From Flavobacteriaceae bacterium (GTDB lineage Bacteria; Bacteroidota; Bacteroidia; Flavobacteriales; Flavobacteriaceae), in the NCBI GenBank assembly GCA_017857815.1, contig JAFMCL010000001.1, positions 1 through 64,000 on the forward strand: a stretch of DNA of 64,000 nt, written 5' to 3'. Made by a program: the position numbers and the translations under genes. Position 1 is the first letter of the stretch. Each line of letters begins with the position of its first letter. The notes below the pieces were generated by a model. The model worked only from the letters and a program-made list of their open reading frames with translations, searched no databases and was not told where the DNA came from. Of the stretch, positions 45,552-54,246 are shown one piece after another.

Positions 45552-46387
45552 TTTGAGGGCTCAGGATTATTTTTTATCGTAATTGTTCTTTGTGGGAAAG
45601 GAATTTCAATGCCTAATTCTTTGAGTTTATCAAATACTTGAAACCTAATGTCACTTTTAACCACATTGGCTTGAAAACTATTGTCTATTGAAAAGAACAA
45701 ATCAAACATAAGTGCACTGTCCCCAAAGTCTTCAAACAAAACAAACGGTTCTGGTTTTTTAAGTACGTATGGATGTTCAGAAGCAACTGCCACAACCGCT
45801 TCCTTAAAGACATTAACATCAGATCCATAGGCAATTCCGATAGAAATAGATTCGCGGGTAAGTGATCCATTTTCAGTCCAATTGTAAAGAATTGAAGTTA
45901 AAAATTTATGATTTGGAATTATTAAGACTTTATTGTCTCTTGTGACAGCTCTTGTGGTTCTTAATTTAATATTTTCAACCTTACCTACTTGACCATCAAC
46001 CTGAATGATATCTCCTACATGAACTGTTTGATCGGCCAAAATAAAAACCCCTGAAATCACATCTTGAATAAGGGTTTGCAGCGCAAGACCAATACCTACC
46101 AATAGTGCTGCTGACGCTGCAAATATTGCTGTAACATTGACCCCCACATTGTCAAGGGTAATCAAGATAACAATCAGGTAAACAGAATAGTTGAAAAATG
46201 AGAAAATACTTCTAAACTTAGCCTGAGCATCGCTTGAAAGTGTTTTAACAATGATTTTTTTAAATAACTTTAACAGAAAATAAGTGAGGATAAATACACC
46301 AATTATTATGAGTAAAGCCTGAGGAGTAAAGGTTATACCGCTACCTAAATGGATTTGATAATTTAAAAAATCAATGATTTTTCTCAT
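45548..46387 (-). CDS. Small-conductance mechanosensitive channel (MscS family)
   Basis: A 279-residue membrane protein with about three helices. A pore-lining helix is followed by the MscS core (ALLVGIGLALQTLIQDVISGVFIL) and a cytoplasmic beta domain (VGDIIQVDGQVGKVENIKLRTT, VLIIPNHKFLTS). It protects against hypo-osmotic shock. It is the first gene of a minus-strand run; its stop overlaps the regulator start by 4 bases, suggesting translational coupling. Confidence 0.92.
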   Translation of the reverse strand: MRKIIDFLNYQIHLGSGITFTPQALLIIIGVFILTYFLLKLFKKIIVKTLSSDAQAKFRSIFSFFNYSVYLIVILITLDNVGVNVTAIFAASAALLVGIGLALQTLIQDVISGVFILADQTVHVGDIIQVDGQVGKVENIKLRTTRAVTRDNKVLIIPNHKFLTSILYNWTENGSLTRESISIGIAYGSDVNVFKEAVVAVASEHPYVLKKPEPFVLFEDFGDSALMFDLFFSIDNSFQANVVKSDIRFQVFDKLKELGIEIPFPQRTITIKNNPEPSK

Positions 46388-46413
46388 GGTTATAATTTAA
46401 CACGAATATAAGA

Positions 46414-46448
46414 CAAAAACAAAACCCATCCTTATTTCTAAGGATGGG
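46414..46448 (-). terminator. Rho-independent terminator after dnaJ
   Basis: CCCATCCTTA and TAAGGATGGG form a perfect 10-bp stem with a four-base loop (46425-46448). On the minus strand it is followed by a T-rich tract (A-rich at 46414-46424 on the plus strand). It lies about 80 bases after the dnaJ stop and in front of mscS. Confidence 0.82.
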
Positions 46449-46529
46449 AAAAAAAATGGTGCTAAAAAAAAAAGAACACCACTTAAATCTTGACTTTACA
46501 TCAGTTTGTTTTTCTAAGTTACTAAAATA

Positions 46530-47651
46530 TTAAGCAAACATTTCTTTTACCTTTTCAAAGAAAGATTTATCAGATTTTTCAGGGTTGGGTTTGAAGTTTT
46601 CATCTTCCAACATTTTTTGAAAAAATTGCTTCTGTTCTCTGTTTAAAACCCTAGGAGTCCACACATTGACATGGACCAGCAAATCGCCACTTCCATAACC
46701 ATTAAGGTCTGGAACACCTTTTCCTCTTAATCTTAATGTTTTACCTGATTGGATTCCTGATTCTAACTTTATTCTGACCTTACCCTCTAATAAGGAAATA
46801 TCTTTAGAAATTCCCAACGTAGCCTCTGAAATACTAATATATAGATCGTGGTGTAGGTGATTTCCTTCACGAACAAATTTATCATGAACTTTTTCTTCAA
46901 TGAGCACCAAAAGATCCCCAGAGATGCCATTTCCTGCTGCTGCATTTCCTTTTCCGGAAACTTTGAGTTGCATTCCTTCTTCTACACCCGCTGGTATTTT
47001 GATAGAAACTGTTTCTTCCTCCTCTAGCATACCATTGGCGTCAGTTCCAGGAGGACGACTAGTAATTGACTGACCAGTTCCACCACACGTTGAGCAGGTT
47101 GAAGCGCTTTGCATTCTCCCCAAAATAGTATTGGTAACTCGCATTACCTGTCCATTTCCTTTACAGGTAGTACAGGTAGAATAACTCACCCCTGGTGCTT
47201 GAAGTTTTCGCTTTACTTTTATTTTCTTTTCTACCCCTTTGACAATTTCTTCCAATGTTAGTTGAACTCTAATTCTCAAATTACTTCCTTTGACTCTTTG
47301 TTGTCTTTGACCGCCACCGCCAAAACCACCAAAATTTCCACCGCCAAAGGCGCTTCCAAAAATATCTCCAAATTGACTGAAGATGTCATCCATGTTCATA
47401 CTCCCACCGCCACCACCAAAGCCTCCGCCTTCAAAAGCTGCATGACCGTATTGATCGTACTGGGCTCTTTTCTGGGAATCACCTAAGATTTCATAAGCTT
47501 CTGCAGCCTTTTTGAAATTGGCTTCTGCTTCTTTATCTCCGGGGTTCTTATCTGGGTGATATTGAATGGCTTTCTTGCGATAAGCTTTTTTTATCTCTCC
47601 CTCTGATGCACCCTTAGATATTCCTAATGTTTCGTAAAAATCTTGTTTCAT
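46530..47651 (-). CDS. dnaJ: Chaperone protein DnaJ (reduced zinc region)
   Basis: A 373-residue Hsp40. The J domain (residues 1-70) has the HPD motif in AIQYHPDKNPGDKEA. A long Gly/Phe-rich segment with Asn (about 75-115) follows, then the substrate-binding C-terminal domains and a tail PEKSDKSFFEKVKEMF. The zinc-binding region carries only two CxxCxGxG-like motifs, CTTCKGNG and CSTCGGTG, where the Escherichia coli protein has four. I recall the same in other flavobacterial DnaJ. It works with DnaK and the GrpE encoded 6 bases upstream. Confidence 0.94.
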   Translation of the reverse strand: MKQDFYETLGISKGASEGEIKKAYRKKAIQYHPDKNPGDKEAEANFKKAAEAYEILGDSQKRAQYDQYGHAAFEGGGFGGGGGSMNMDDIFSQFGDIFGSAFGGGNFGGFGGGGQRQQRVKGSNLRIRVQLTLEEIVKGVEKKIKVKRKLQAPGVSYSTCTTCKGNGQVMRVTNTILGRMQSASTCSTCGGTGQSITSRPPGTDANGMLEEEETVSIKIPAGVEEGMQLKVSGKGNAAAGNGISGDLLVLIEEKVHDKFVREGNHLHHDLYISISEATLGISKDISLLEGKVRIKLESGIQSGKTLRLRGKGVPDLNGYGSGDLLVHVNVWTPRVLNREQKQFFQKMLEDENFKPNPEKSDKSFFEKVKEMFA

Positions 47652-47657
47652 ATTGTT

Positions 47658-48188
47658 TTATTTCCCGACCACTACTTTCGGATACCTTATGATTTTTTCT
47701 CCTAGCTGGTACCCTTTTTCAACCACATCAATGATCTTCCCTTTTTTTGCTTCTTCTGGGGCAGGAATCTGAGTTATTGCTTCGTGTATTTCAGCGTCAA
47801 AAACATCACCTATGTTTACCGTTGATATTTCCAAACCGCTACTCTTCAAGATGCCATTTAATTTATTATTTATTAATACAAAACCTTGGATTTCTTCTAA
47901 TGTGCCTTGTTTTTCAAACTGAGATATTGCGCGCTCAAGGTCATCTAAAATTGGAAGTAATGAGGAGATAACCTCTTGACCTGCAGTCTTAAACAATTCT
48001 ATTCTTTCTTTTGTTGTCCTTTTCTTAAAGTTTTCAAACTCAGCAAATAACCTCAAATACTTGTCTTTTTCTTGTGAAAGTGCATCTTTCAATTCAACAA
48101 GAACAATATCCTCTTCTTTTTTTGAAGCCTTGCTCTTCGCTGGAGCCTTCTTTTTTGTTGCACTGGATTTGGTTTGCTTTTCAGCCAT
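47658..48188 (-). CDS. grpE: Nucleotide exchange factor GrpE
   Basis: A 176-residue GrpE. It has a Lys-rich N-terminus, a long coiled coil (LKDALSQEKDKYLRLFAEFENFKKRT with the YLR-x-x-A-E-F-x-N-F-K-K-R-T signature), then LLPILDDLERAI and the C-terminal beta domain with GDVFDAEIHEAI and VVEKGYQLGEKIIRYPKVVVG. It releases ADP from DnaK. It forms an operon with dnaJ, 6 bases apart. Confidence 0.96.
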   Translation of the reverse strand: MAEKQTKSSATKKKAPAKSKASKKEEDIVLVELKDALSQEKDKYLRLFAEFENFKKRTTKERIELFKTAGQEVISSLLPILDDLERAISQFEKQGTLEEIQGFVLINNKLNGILKSSGLEISTVNIGDVFDAEIHEAITQIPAPEEAKKGKIIDVVEKGYQLGEKIIRYPKVVVGK

Positions 48189-48248
48189 ATTAATTTTTTA
48201 AATGAAGTTTTGCAAAAGTACTGCCATTTGATCGAAATTGTCAAAATG

Positions 48249-49169
48249 TCATCCTTTTTTATCGTAAAGTGCTTTTAGTGCCATTTTTAGATTATCATAT
48301 TGAAATACAAATCCCTTTGCCAAAACTTTTTCAGCACTCACTTTTTGACTGTTTAATACCAGAGAGGAACGGTCTCCAAGCGCTAGTTTAATCAGTAGAC
48401 TCGGAAGATTGGGAAAAAAAACAGGTCGATCTAACGCTTGTCCTACGCTAGCAATTAATTCATTTTGACTGACAGGATTTGGTGCTACAGCATTATATGT
48501 ACCCTGCCAATTTTGTTTTGCAGCATTCAAAAGCATTTGTGACACATCATCTATGTGAATCCAACTTTGCCATTGTTTTCCGGTTCCAAAAGCTGCTCCA
48601 ACAAATAATTTTACGGGTAAGGCCAAAGTAGGTAAAACTCCCCCTTTTTTCGATAAAACTAATCCAATTCTAAATATTGAAAAAGATTTGACGGACGAGG
48701 AAAGCTCATTTAACGCAGTCTCCCATTTCACCACTACTTTTTGTAAAAAATTTTCAGGAGATGTAATTTTCGTTTCTTCCCCATAACTCACTTCAAAATT
48801 ATTGGGATAAATTCCAACAGCTGAAGCGGCAACAAAAGTCTTGATTGTATTTCCAGCAAATTCATTCATTCCTTTTTTAAGAAGATTAGTCGAATCAATT
48901 CTACTGTCTAATATTTCACTTTTATTTTTTGTTGTCCACTTTTTAGAAATGCTTGCACCTGCTAAATGTATTATTGCATCAACACCTTCAAAGCATTTGG
49001 GGTCAATATACTTGTCTTTAAGATTCCAGTAAAACCCATTAAGTGTTTTTGAGGTAGTAATTTTGTTTTTATTGGTCGTGAGAAAGTTAACTTCAATTTT
49101 TTCATTTAAGGCTTTTTTAACAATGGTAGATCCCACCAAGCCTGTTGCGCCCGTAATCAATAACTTCAT
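48249..49169 (-). CDS. TIGR01777-family epimerase (SDR, YfcH-like)
   Basis: A 306-residue short-chain dehydrogenase-like protein. The Rossmann loop is ITGATGLVGSTIVK, with DAIIHLAGASISKKWT and the C-terminal DUF1731-like end (ALGDRSSLVLNSQKVSAEK, KGFVFQY) typical of the TIGR01777/SDR39U1 group. The reaction is unknown. It follows mnmD by 23 bases and lies 60 bases upstream of grpE on the same strand. Confidence 0.88.
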   Translation of the reverse strand: MKLLITGATGLVGSTIVKKALNEKIEVNFLTTNKNKITTSKTLNGFYWNLKDKYIDPKCFEGVDAIIHLAGASISKKWTTKNKSEILDSRIDSTNLLKKGMNEFAGNTIKTFVAASAVGIYPNNFEVSYGEETKITSPENFLQKVVVKWETALNELSSSVKSFSIFRIGLVLSKKGGVLPTLALPVKLFVGAAFGTGKQWQSWIHIDDVSQMLLNAAKQNWQGTYNAVAPNPVSQNELIASVGQALDRPVFFPNLPSLLIKLALGDRSSLVLNSQKVSAEKVLAKGFVFQYDNLKMALKALYDKKG

Positions 49170-49192
49170 TTATAATTTTTTATAAAAATACA

Positions 49193-49867
49193 TCAAATTG
49201 ACTTGATTGCCCTTAACATTTCGCGCTTACCTGGGGGGCCTTCAAGACGTGTCACTTGAAAACCAACCTCCTCCAAGGTTCTTCTAACGATTCCTTTGGC
49301 GCAATAACTCACCCACACTCCTCCAGGATTTAATAATTGAAAACAAAGGTCAAGCGGCTTTTTCTGCCATAGTTCTGGTTGGGCGTGATATCCAAAAGCG
49401 TCATAAAAAATTACATCAAACTTTTGAGAAATATCTAGTTCTAAAAAATCTATTTTCGATTTATTAAATAAAAAACCCTCTTGCTGTATCGCTTTTTCCC
49501 ACAAGCAAGAATGTATTAGTTGATAAAAATCAGCATGCTCAGCGTTTGGTAAAGTACTTTTCATTTCTAGTAAATGTAGTTCTGCTTCTGAAAGAGGGAA
49601 TTTCTCAATGGAATGGTAATTTATCTTGACATTTTTTTCTTTGGAAAAGACATAAGCGAGGTAAGCATTTAAGCCAGTACCAAGACCCATTTCAAAAATA
49701 TTCAATTCATTCTTATGATTATTATTAATCCAATAGTCGAGTCCCTTGTCAATATAAACGTAGGTTGACTCAGTCAATGCCCCATGTCTAGAATGATAGG
49801 TTTCTTTTATCTCTTCAACCCGAAGTGAAGGTGACCCATCTGACGTTAAGAAGACTTCTTTTTTCAT
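49193..49867 (-). CDS. mnmD: tRNA 5-methylaminomethyl-2-thiouridine methyltransferase MnmD
   Basis: A 224-residue SAM methyltransferase. It has EMGLGTGLNAYLAY (SAM loop), FDVIFYDAFGYHAQPELW and GGVWVSYCAKGIVRRTLEEVGF, which match the MnmC methylase domain as a stand-alone protein (MnmD, DUF752). It completes mnm5s2U at the wobble position of some tRNAs. No FAD oxidase domain (MnmC C-terminal half) is present. It is divergent from ilvE, an arrangement I recall as common in flavobacteria. Confidence 0.9.
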   Translation of the reverse strand: MKKEVFLTSDGSPSLRVEEIKETYHSRHGALTESTYVYIDKGLDYWINNNHKNELNIFEMGLGTGLNAYLAYVFSKEKNVKINYHSIEKFPLSEAELHLLEMKSTLPNAEHADFYQLIHSCLWEKAIQQEGFLFNKSKIDFLELDISQKFDVIFYDAFGYHAQPELWQKKPLDLCFQLLNPGGVWVSYCAKGIVRRTLEEVGFQVTRLEGPPGKREMLRAIKSI

Positions 49868-50044
49868 AAGTTATAACTTAAGTGAAATTGGGTAATAAAA
49901 TTAAAACCAACTTAAATCCCTTCTCAAAATTATGCTCTTTTTAAGAATCTGAACGTTCTAAGACGATTTTTACTTAAAAAATCAATAACAATTAAAATTA
50001 TTTAATCAAAATAGGTAATTTTGGGTTTAATTTTGTCAAATATC

Positions 50045-51091
50045 ATGAAAATAGAAAAAGCCTTAAGCTCTAAGTTGCCAAACGTTGATTTAAAAAACCT
50101 TTCCTTCGGGACTGTTTTTACGGATCATATGTTTGTCTGCAATTACAAGAATGGGGCTTGGGAAGAACCTAAAATCATTCCTTACCAAAGCCTCTCTTTT
50201 GACCCCTCCATGAGCGTTTTGCATTATGGACAAGCAGTTTTTGAGGGAATGAAAGGCTATAAAGATGACAACGATAAGATCTGGCTGTTTCGCCCAGATC
50301 AAAACTTTGAACGGATTAACAAATCGGCTGCGCGACTTCAAATTCCAGAGTTTCCAAAAAAGTATTTTTTTGAAGGTTTAAAGCAATTGCTTAGGTTAGA
50401 TGCTGACTGGATTCAAAAAGGTATCGGAAATTCAATGTACATCCGTCCTTTTGTTTTTGCCAGCCAGCCTGGTGTTCAGGCTTCCCCCTCAGAGGAGTAC
50501 ACTTTCATTATTATTTGTTGTCCTGTTAAGGCTTATTACGGTGGTGAAGTAAACGTCCTAATTGCTGAGGAGTTTAGCCGTGCTGCTTCGGGTGGCGTTG
50601 GTTTTGCCAAAGCTGCCGGAAACTATGCTGCTCAATTTTATCCAACAGCATTAGCGCAAAAAGAAGGCTACCAACAAATTGTTTGGACCGATGCCAGTAC
50701 TCATGAATACTTAGAAGAAGCCGGAACCATGAATATCTTCTTTAGAATAAATGATAAATTAATTACAGCACCTAACAACGATCGAATCTTAGACGGAATC
50801 ACCCGAAAAAGTACTATCCAAATCGCAAAAGACAATGATATTGACATAGAGGTTCGACCTATCAAAGTATCAGAAGTGATCGAAGCTTCTAAAAAGGGAA
50901 CTCTATTAGAGATGTTTGGAAGCGGAACTGCAGTAGTGATTAGTCCTATTAAAAGTTTTGGCTACCAAGGTGTCAATTACAAACTTCCTGTGATTGAAAA
51001 TCCTTTGTCTACATTGCTTAAAGAAAAAATAACCTCGATTCAATACAACTTATCTGAAGATCCTCATGGTTGGAGGCTAGCGGTTGACTAG
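50045..51091 (+). CDS. ilvE: Branched-chain amino acid aminotransferase
   Basis: A 348-residue class IV PLP aminotransferase. Motifs include LHYGQAVFEGMKGYK, the PLP lysine in GVGFAKAAGNYAAQ, YLEEAGTMNIFF, DGITRKST and EMFGSGTAVVISPI. Its length and motifs fit the eukaryote-type/BCAT group. It catalyses the last step of Leu, Ile and Val synthesis. The ATG at 50045 (MKIEKALSS) is the conserved start; the upstream TTG would add eight residues. TAATTTTG at 50016-50023 could be a -7 element. Confidence 0.94.
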   Translation: MKIEKALSSKLPNVDLKNLSFGTVFTDHMFVCNYKNGAWEEPKIIPYQSLSFDPSMSVLHYGQAVFEGMKGYKDDNDKIWLFRPDQNFERINKSAARLQIPEFPKKYFFEGLKQLLRLDADWIQKGIGNSMYIRPFVFASQPGVQASPSEEYTFIIICCPVKAYYGGEVNVLIAEEFSRAASGGVGFAKAAGNYAAQFYPTALAQKEGYQQIVWTDASTHEYLEEAGTMNIFFRINDKLITAPNNDRILDGITRKSTIQIAKDNDIDIEVRPIKVSEVIEASKKGTLLEMFGSGTAVVISPIKSFGYQGVNYKLPVIENPLSTLLKEKITSIQYNLSEDPHGWRLAVD

Positions 51092-51093
51092 GC

Positions 51094-51483
51094 TTATTTT
51101 TCTATAATGTCTTTAATGTTGGGCTTGAAATAATTAGGACCCTTTAAAACTTTGCCATCCTCACGATAAATTGGTTGACCATCTTCTCCCAGTTTACTCA
51201 TATTACTGCGCTGAATTTCTTCAAAGACTTCCTGGATTTTGTGTTGCATGCCGTGAGTTAAAATCGTGCCACAAAGAATATAGAGCATGTCGCCCAAAGC
51301 ATCTGCCACTTCAATCATGTCATTGTTTTCTGCAGCTTCAAGATATTCTTCGTTTTCTTCTTTCATGAGGTTAAACCTAAGTTTAATAATGTCAGGAGGT
51401 AAGTCGATTGTGGGTTTATCAGTCATCGCAATACGAAAAGCATTATGGAATTCTGCAACTGAATTGAGCTCATTGGTAATCAT
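51094..51483 (-). CDS. MazG-like nucleotide pyrophosphohydrolase
   Basis: A 129-residue all-alpha NTP pyrophosphohydrolase-type protein. It has the metal-binding EENEEYLEA and, one helix later, EVADALGDMLYILCGTIL (E-x-x-D pattern). The short length fits the single-domain MazG-like/HisE-like group. It may hydrolyse aberrant nucleotides. It is convergent with ilvE with a two-base gap. Confidence 0.85.
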   Translation of the reverse strand: MITNELNSVAEFHNAFRIAMTDKPTIDLPPDIIKLRFNLMKEENEEYLEAAENNDMIEVADALGDMLYILCGTILTHGMQHKIQEVFEEIQRSNMSKLGEDGQPIYREDGKVLKGPNYFKPNIKDIIEK

Positions 51484-51553
51484 AAATTATAATTTCAAAA
51501 GATTATTAAAATATGGTAGTTGATTATTTTCTAAATTAGACAAAAATTTAATA

Positions 51554-51745
51554 ATGTTTAGTCAAGGTCAATACTTGTTTGCCATTTTTTTTGCCATTTG
51601 TTTCATATTGTTGATTGTTTACACCTATATAAAAGATCTTAAAAGTCATAAAGTCTATTATAAAGGAAGTTTAAAGGTCTTAATTGTTTTCTTGTTGGCG
51701 ATAACTTCGCTTTTTTTGATTAAACATTTCACACATGCCAGTTGA
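51554..51745 (+). CDS. Small two-helix membrane protein, unknown function
   Basis: A 63-residue protein with two predicted membrane helices (YLFAIFFAICFILLIVYTY and VLIVFLLAITSLFLIKHF) joined by a basic loop KDLKSHKVYYKG. No motif links it to a function. It lies 22 bases upstream of crcB on the same strand, so the two are likely co-transcribed. I recall similar small proteins in related genomes, which supports it as a real gene. Confidence 0.65.
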   Translation: MFSQGQYLFAIFFAICFILLIVYTYIKDLKSHKVYYKGSLKVLIVFLLAITSLFLIKHFTHAS

Positions 51746-51767
51746 TCAATCAAATAAAAAATAAATT

Positions 51768-52145
51768 TTGAAACAATTCATTTTTGTCTTTTTAGGAGGA
51801 GGTATCGGAAGTGGATTAAGATATTTGGTTGGGAAATACATGCCCAATTCAAATGCTGGATTTCCGTGGTCTACTTTTAGCGTCAATCTTATTGGATGCC
51901 TAATCATTGGAATCGTAATGGGTTATTTTATTAGAACTTCTGCTGATTTAAAATCAGATTTGGCATTGTTTATAACCATCGGTATTTGTGGGGGCTTTAC
52001 TACATTCTCATCTTTCGCTTATGAGAATATTTCATTAATACGATCTGGGGATCATCTCTTATCCCTTTCCTACATTGGTTTAAGTCTGTTCTTGGGTGTG
52101 CTGATGGTACTGGTTGGAATCAAGATTGAAAAATTCATTTTCTAA
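51768..52145 (+). CDS. crcB: Fluoride efflux channel CrcB/Fluc
   Basis: A 125-residue protein with four membrane helices. It has GGGIGSGLRYLVGKY, the FSVNLIGCLIIG helix with the conserved Asn, and TIGICGGFTTFSSFAYEN with the Phe-box residues. These are the fluoride channel signatures. The start is a TTG at 51768; no ATG precedes the conserved N-terminus. No fluoride riboswitch was recognised upstream. Confidence 0.92.
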   Translation: MKQFIFVFLGGGIGSGLRYLVGKYMPNSNAGFPWSTFSVNLIGCLIIGIVMGYFIRTSADLKSDLALFITIGICGGFTTFSSFAYENISLIRSGDHLLSLSYIGLSLFLGVLMVLVGIKIEKFIF

Positions 52146-52354
52146 CACATCTGGTCTTTTTTTGAGATTTTGACAAATTTAAGTGTTGAAAATAATGGAC
52201 TTAACAATTTTCAATATAGATTTTATTGAATCTTGCAAAAGTGAAAAATATATATTTACTATATTAAATAATCTTGATACCTATCTATAGTTTTGGGGCA
52301 TATTAAATAATAGATCAATCATTTATTATAACAATTAATTTTAAACAAATTATT

Positions 52355-53422
52355 ATGAAATTTTTAAACAAAACTTTTTTAATTGCCCTCACTGCTCTAA
52401 GTTCTTTGTCAACTTATGCTCAAGATGAAACTCTCGAAGCTGCTGTTAAAGCACCTGTTGAAGAGGCAGCAGCACCAACTTTTGCTATTAGTGGATCAGT
52501 TGATTCTTATTTTAGAAGTAATGAATATGCTCCTTATACTGCATTTGCTAACTTAAATGGCTTCGCAATTGGTATGGCTAATGTTGTAATGTCATATGAA
52601 GGCGAAAAATCAGGATTTGTTGCTGATTTGGTTTATGGACCAAGGGGAAACGATGCTGTGTTTGGATCTACTGTTGGATCTAGCCCTTTAGTAAATCAAC
52701 TATATGTTTATTACAATTTAAGCGATTCTTTTACTTTAACTTTAGGAAATTTTAATACCTTTTTAGGATATGAGGTTATCTCCCCAGTAGCAAATTTCAA
52801 CTATTCTACTTCTTACATGTTTTCTTATGGACCCTTCTCTCATACAGGTGTAAAAGCAGATATTGCTATAACTGAAGATGTATCTTTAATGTTAGCAGTT
52901 ATGAACGAAACAGATGCAACAGAATTTCAAGATAATACAGATGCGGATAATGTGTTCGGTGCACAGTTGGGTCTATTCGGTCAATATATTAACTTCATAA
53001 GTGGAGGTTTTGCTAACCAAACTCAGATAGACTTTACTGGTGGTTTTAATATCTCAGATAACTTTTTCTTTGGTGTAAACGCAACTAGTTATACTTCTGA
53101 TAATGGAGATTTCAGTGGTGTTGCTGTTTATCCTCAATATACTTTCTCAGATTCTTTCGCTCTTGGAGTTAGATTTGAATCATTCACTGATGATAGTTAT
53201 GGAGCTTTGGGAACTTATGTCAATGGTAGTGCAGTTGGAATAGGAAGTGGTTCCTCAAAAGAAGATAATACTTCATTCACGCTAACTGGGAGTTATACTT
53301 CCGGGAACTTTATTTTCAAGCCTGAATTCAGAATGGACAAAGCTTCAAGTAAGTTTCTATTTGATGGATCTGACACTGATAGTTTGAGCTCCTTTATTAT
53401 AGCAGCAATTTACTCTTTCTAG
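52355..53422 (+). CDS. Outer membrane beta-barrel porin (BBP2/OmpL-like)
   Basis: A 355-residue exported protein. The signal peptide ends at LSTYAQ (about residue 22), and an Ala/Glu-rich spacer follows. The rest is alternating strands rich in aromatic, Gly and Asn residues with FAISGSVDSYFRSNEYAP at the start and a C-terminal strand ending IIAAIYSF, a typical barrel terminus with final Phe. I take it as a putative porin of the BBP2 type. It lies upstream of PII and amt genes, suggesting a role in taking up nitrogen compounds. TAGTTTTG at 52288-52295 resembles a -7 element. Confidence 0.8.
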   Translation: MKFLNKTFLIALTALSSLSTYAQDETLEAAVKAPVEEAAAPTFAISGSVDSYFRSNEYAPYTAFANLNGFAIGMANVVMSYEGEKSGFVADLVYGPRGNDAVFGSTVGSSPLVNQLYVYYNLSDSFTLTLGNFNTFLGYEVISPVANFNYSTSYMFSYGPFSHTGVKADIAITEDVSLMLAVMNETDATEFQDNTDADNVFGAQLGLFGQYINFISGGFANQTQIDFTGGFNISDNFFFGVNATSYTSDNGDFSGVAVYPQYTFSDSFALGVRFESFTDDSYGALGTYVNGSAVGIGSGSSKEDNTSFTLTGSYTSGNFIFKPEFRMDKASSKFLFDGSDTDSLSSFIIAAIYSF

Positions 53423-53449
53423 TAAATAAAAATATATTTGGTTTTTTTG

Positions 53450-53485
53450 ATCCCCCTGATGGTTTTATCATCAGGGGGATTTTTT
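53450..53485 (+). terminator. Rho-independent terminator after the porin gene
   Basis: ATCCCCCTGATG and CATCAGGGGGAT form a perfect 12-bp stem with a seven-base loop, followed by six T residues. This separates the porin transcript from the PII-amt genes, or attenuates read-through. Confidence 0.92.
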
Positions 53486-53861
53486 ATGATGAGTAATTGA
53501 AAGTGAACCCATAGTTATGCGGCTAACGATTAATACTGGTTTATGAATCAACAGTGGTGGTTTCGAATTATACAAACGATTAAATCTAGTTACACAATAT
53601 TGTTTAAAACACTGGATATTAACGACCTGTGTCAACGAAAAGAATAGAATATTTCAGATACAGCTTAAATGACAGACAACAAGATATTGTCGAAATAATA
53701 AAATTTATAAGTTTTATTATTAATAATTAAATTTTAAGAGTCAAAAAATACAGAATGAATAAATAGTGAGAATTGTTTACTGAATGACTCTGTTACTCCC
53801 TCAAATAATTCAATATTTATATAAGTTTTTTAAACTAAATTAATTTTTAACAATAATTATA
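53486..53861. other. Long leader/promoter region upstream of PII-amt, no gene seen
   Basis: About 375 bases between the porin terminator and the PII gene. It is AT-rich with scattered stops in all frames. No exact TAnnTTTG -7 element, sigma-54-type GG-N10-GC site or riboswitch fold was recognised. The nitrogen-regulated promoter of the PII-amt pair must lie here. Confidence 0.4.
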
Positions 53862-54203
53862 ATGATGAAAAAAATTGAAGCAATTATTCGAAAATCAAAA
53901 TTTGACGATGTCAAAGATGCACTCCACAATGTGGATGTAAACTTTTTCAGTTACTGGGATGTTACCGGGGTCGGTAATGAAAAAGAAGGACATGTTTACA
54001 GAGGAATCACATACAGTACTTCAGAGATTCAACGTAGGTACTTATCTATTGTCGTTTCTGACGAATTTGTCGAAAGAACAATTAAAGCAATCATAGATAC
54101 TGCCGCTACAGATAATGTAGGAGATGGTAAATTATTTATTTCCCCTGTTGAAGAGGCTTACAGAATAAGAACAGGAGAAAAAGGAAACGACTCGCTGAAC
54201 TAA
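53862..54203 (+). CDS. PII family nitrogen regulatory protein
   Basis: A 113-residue PII signal protein. It starts KKIEAIIRKSKFDDVKDAL. The T-loop EKEGHVYRGITYSTSEIQ contains Tyr46, aligned with the uridylylated Tyr51 of Escherichia coli GlnK. The C-terminal VGDGKLFISPVEEAYRIRTGE is the ATP/2-oxoglutarate-binding part. It lies 43 bases before amt, so it is best seen as a GlnK-type regulator that blocks the ammonium channel when nitrogen is sufficient. Confidence 0.94.
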   Translation: MMKKIEAIIRKSKFDDVKDALHNVDVNFFSYWDVTGVGNEKEGHVYRGITYSTSEIQRRYLSIVVSDEFVERTIKAIIDTAATDNVGDGKLFISPVEEAYRIRTGEKGNDSLN

Positions 54204-54246
54204 ACATTATTTACTAATTACTCACTACACTATATTAAATCATATT

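Noticed and set aside
52146-52354. Possible riboswitch between crcB and the porin gene, or fluoride riboswitch near crcB
   Set aside because: No conserved pseudoknot pattern could be recognised; a -7-like element is the only supported signal.
53486-53861. Sigma-54 promoter upstream of PII-amt
   Set aside because: No GG-N10-GC pair with the expected flanking bases was found.
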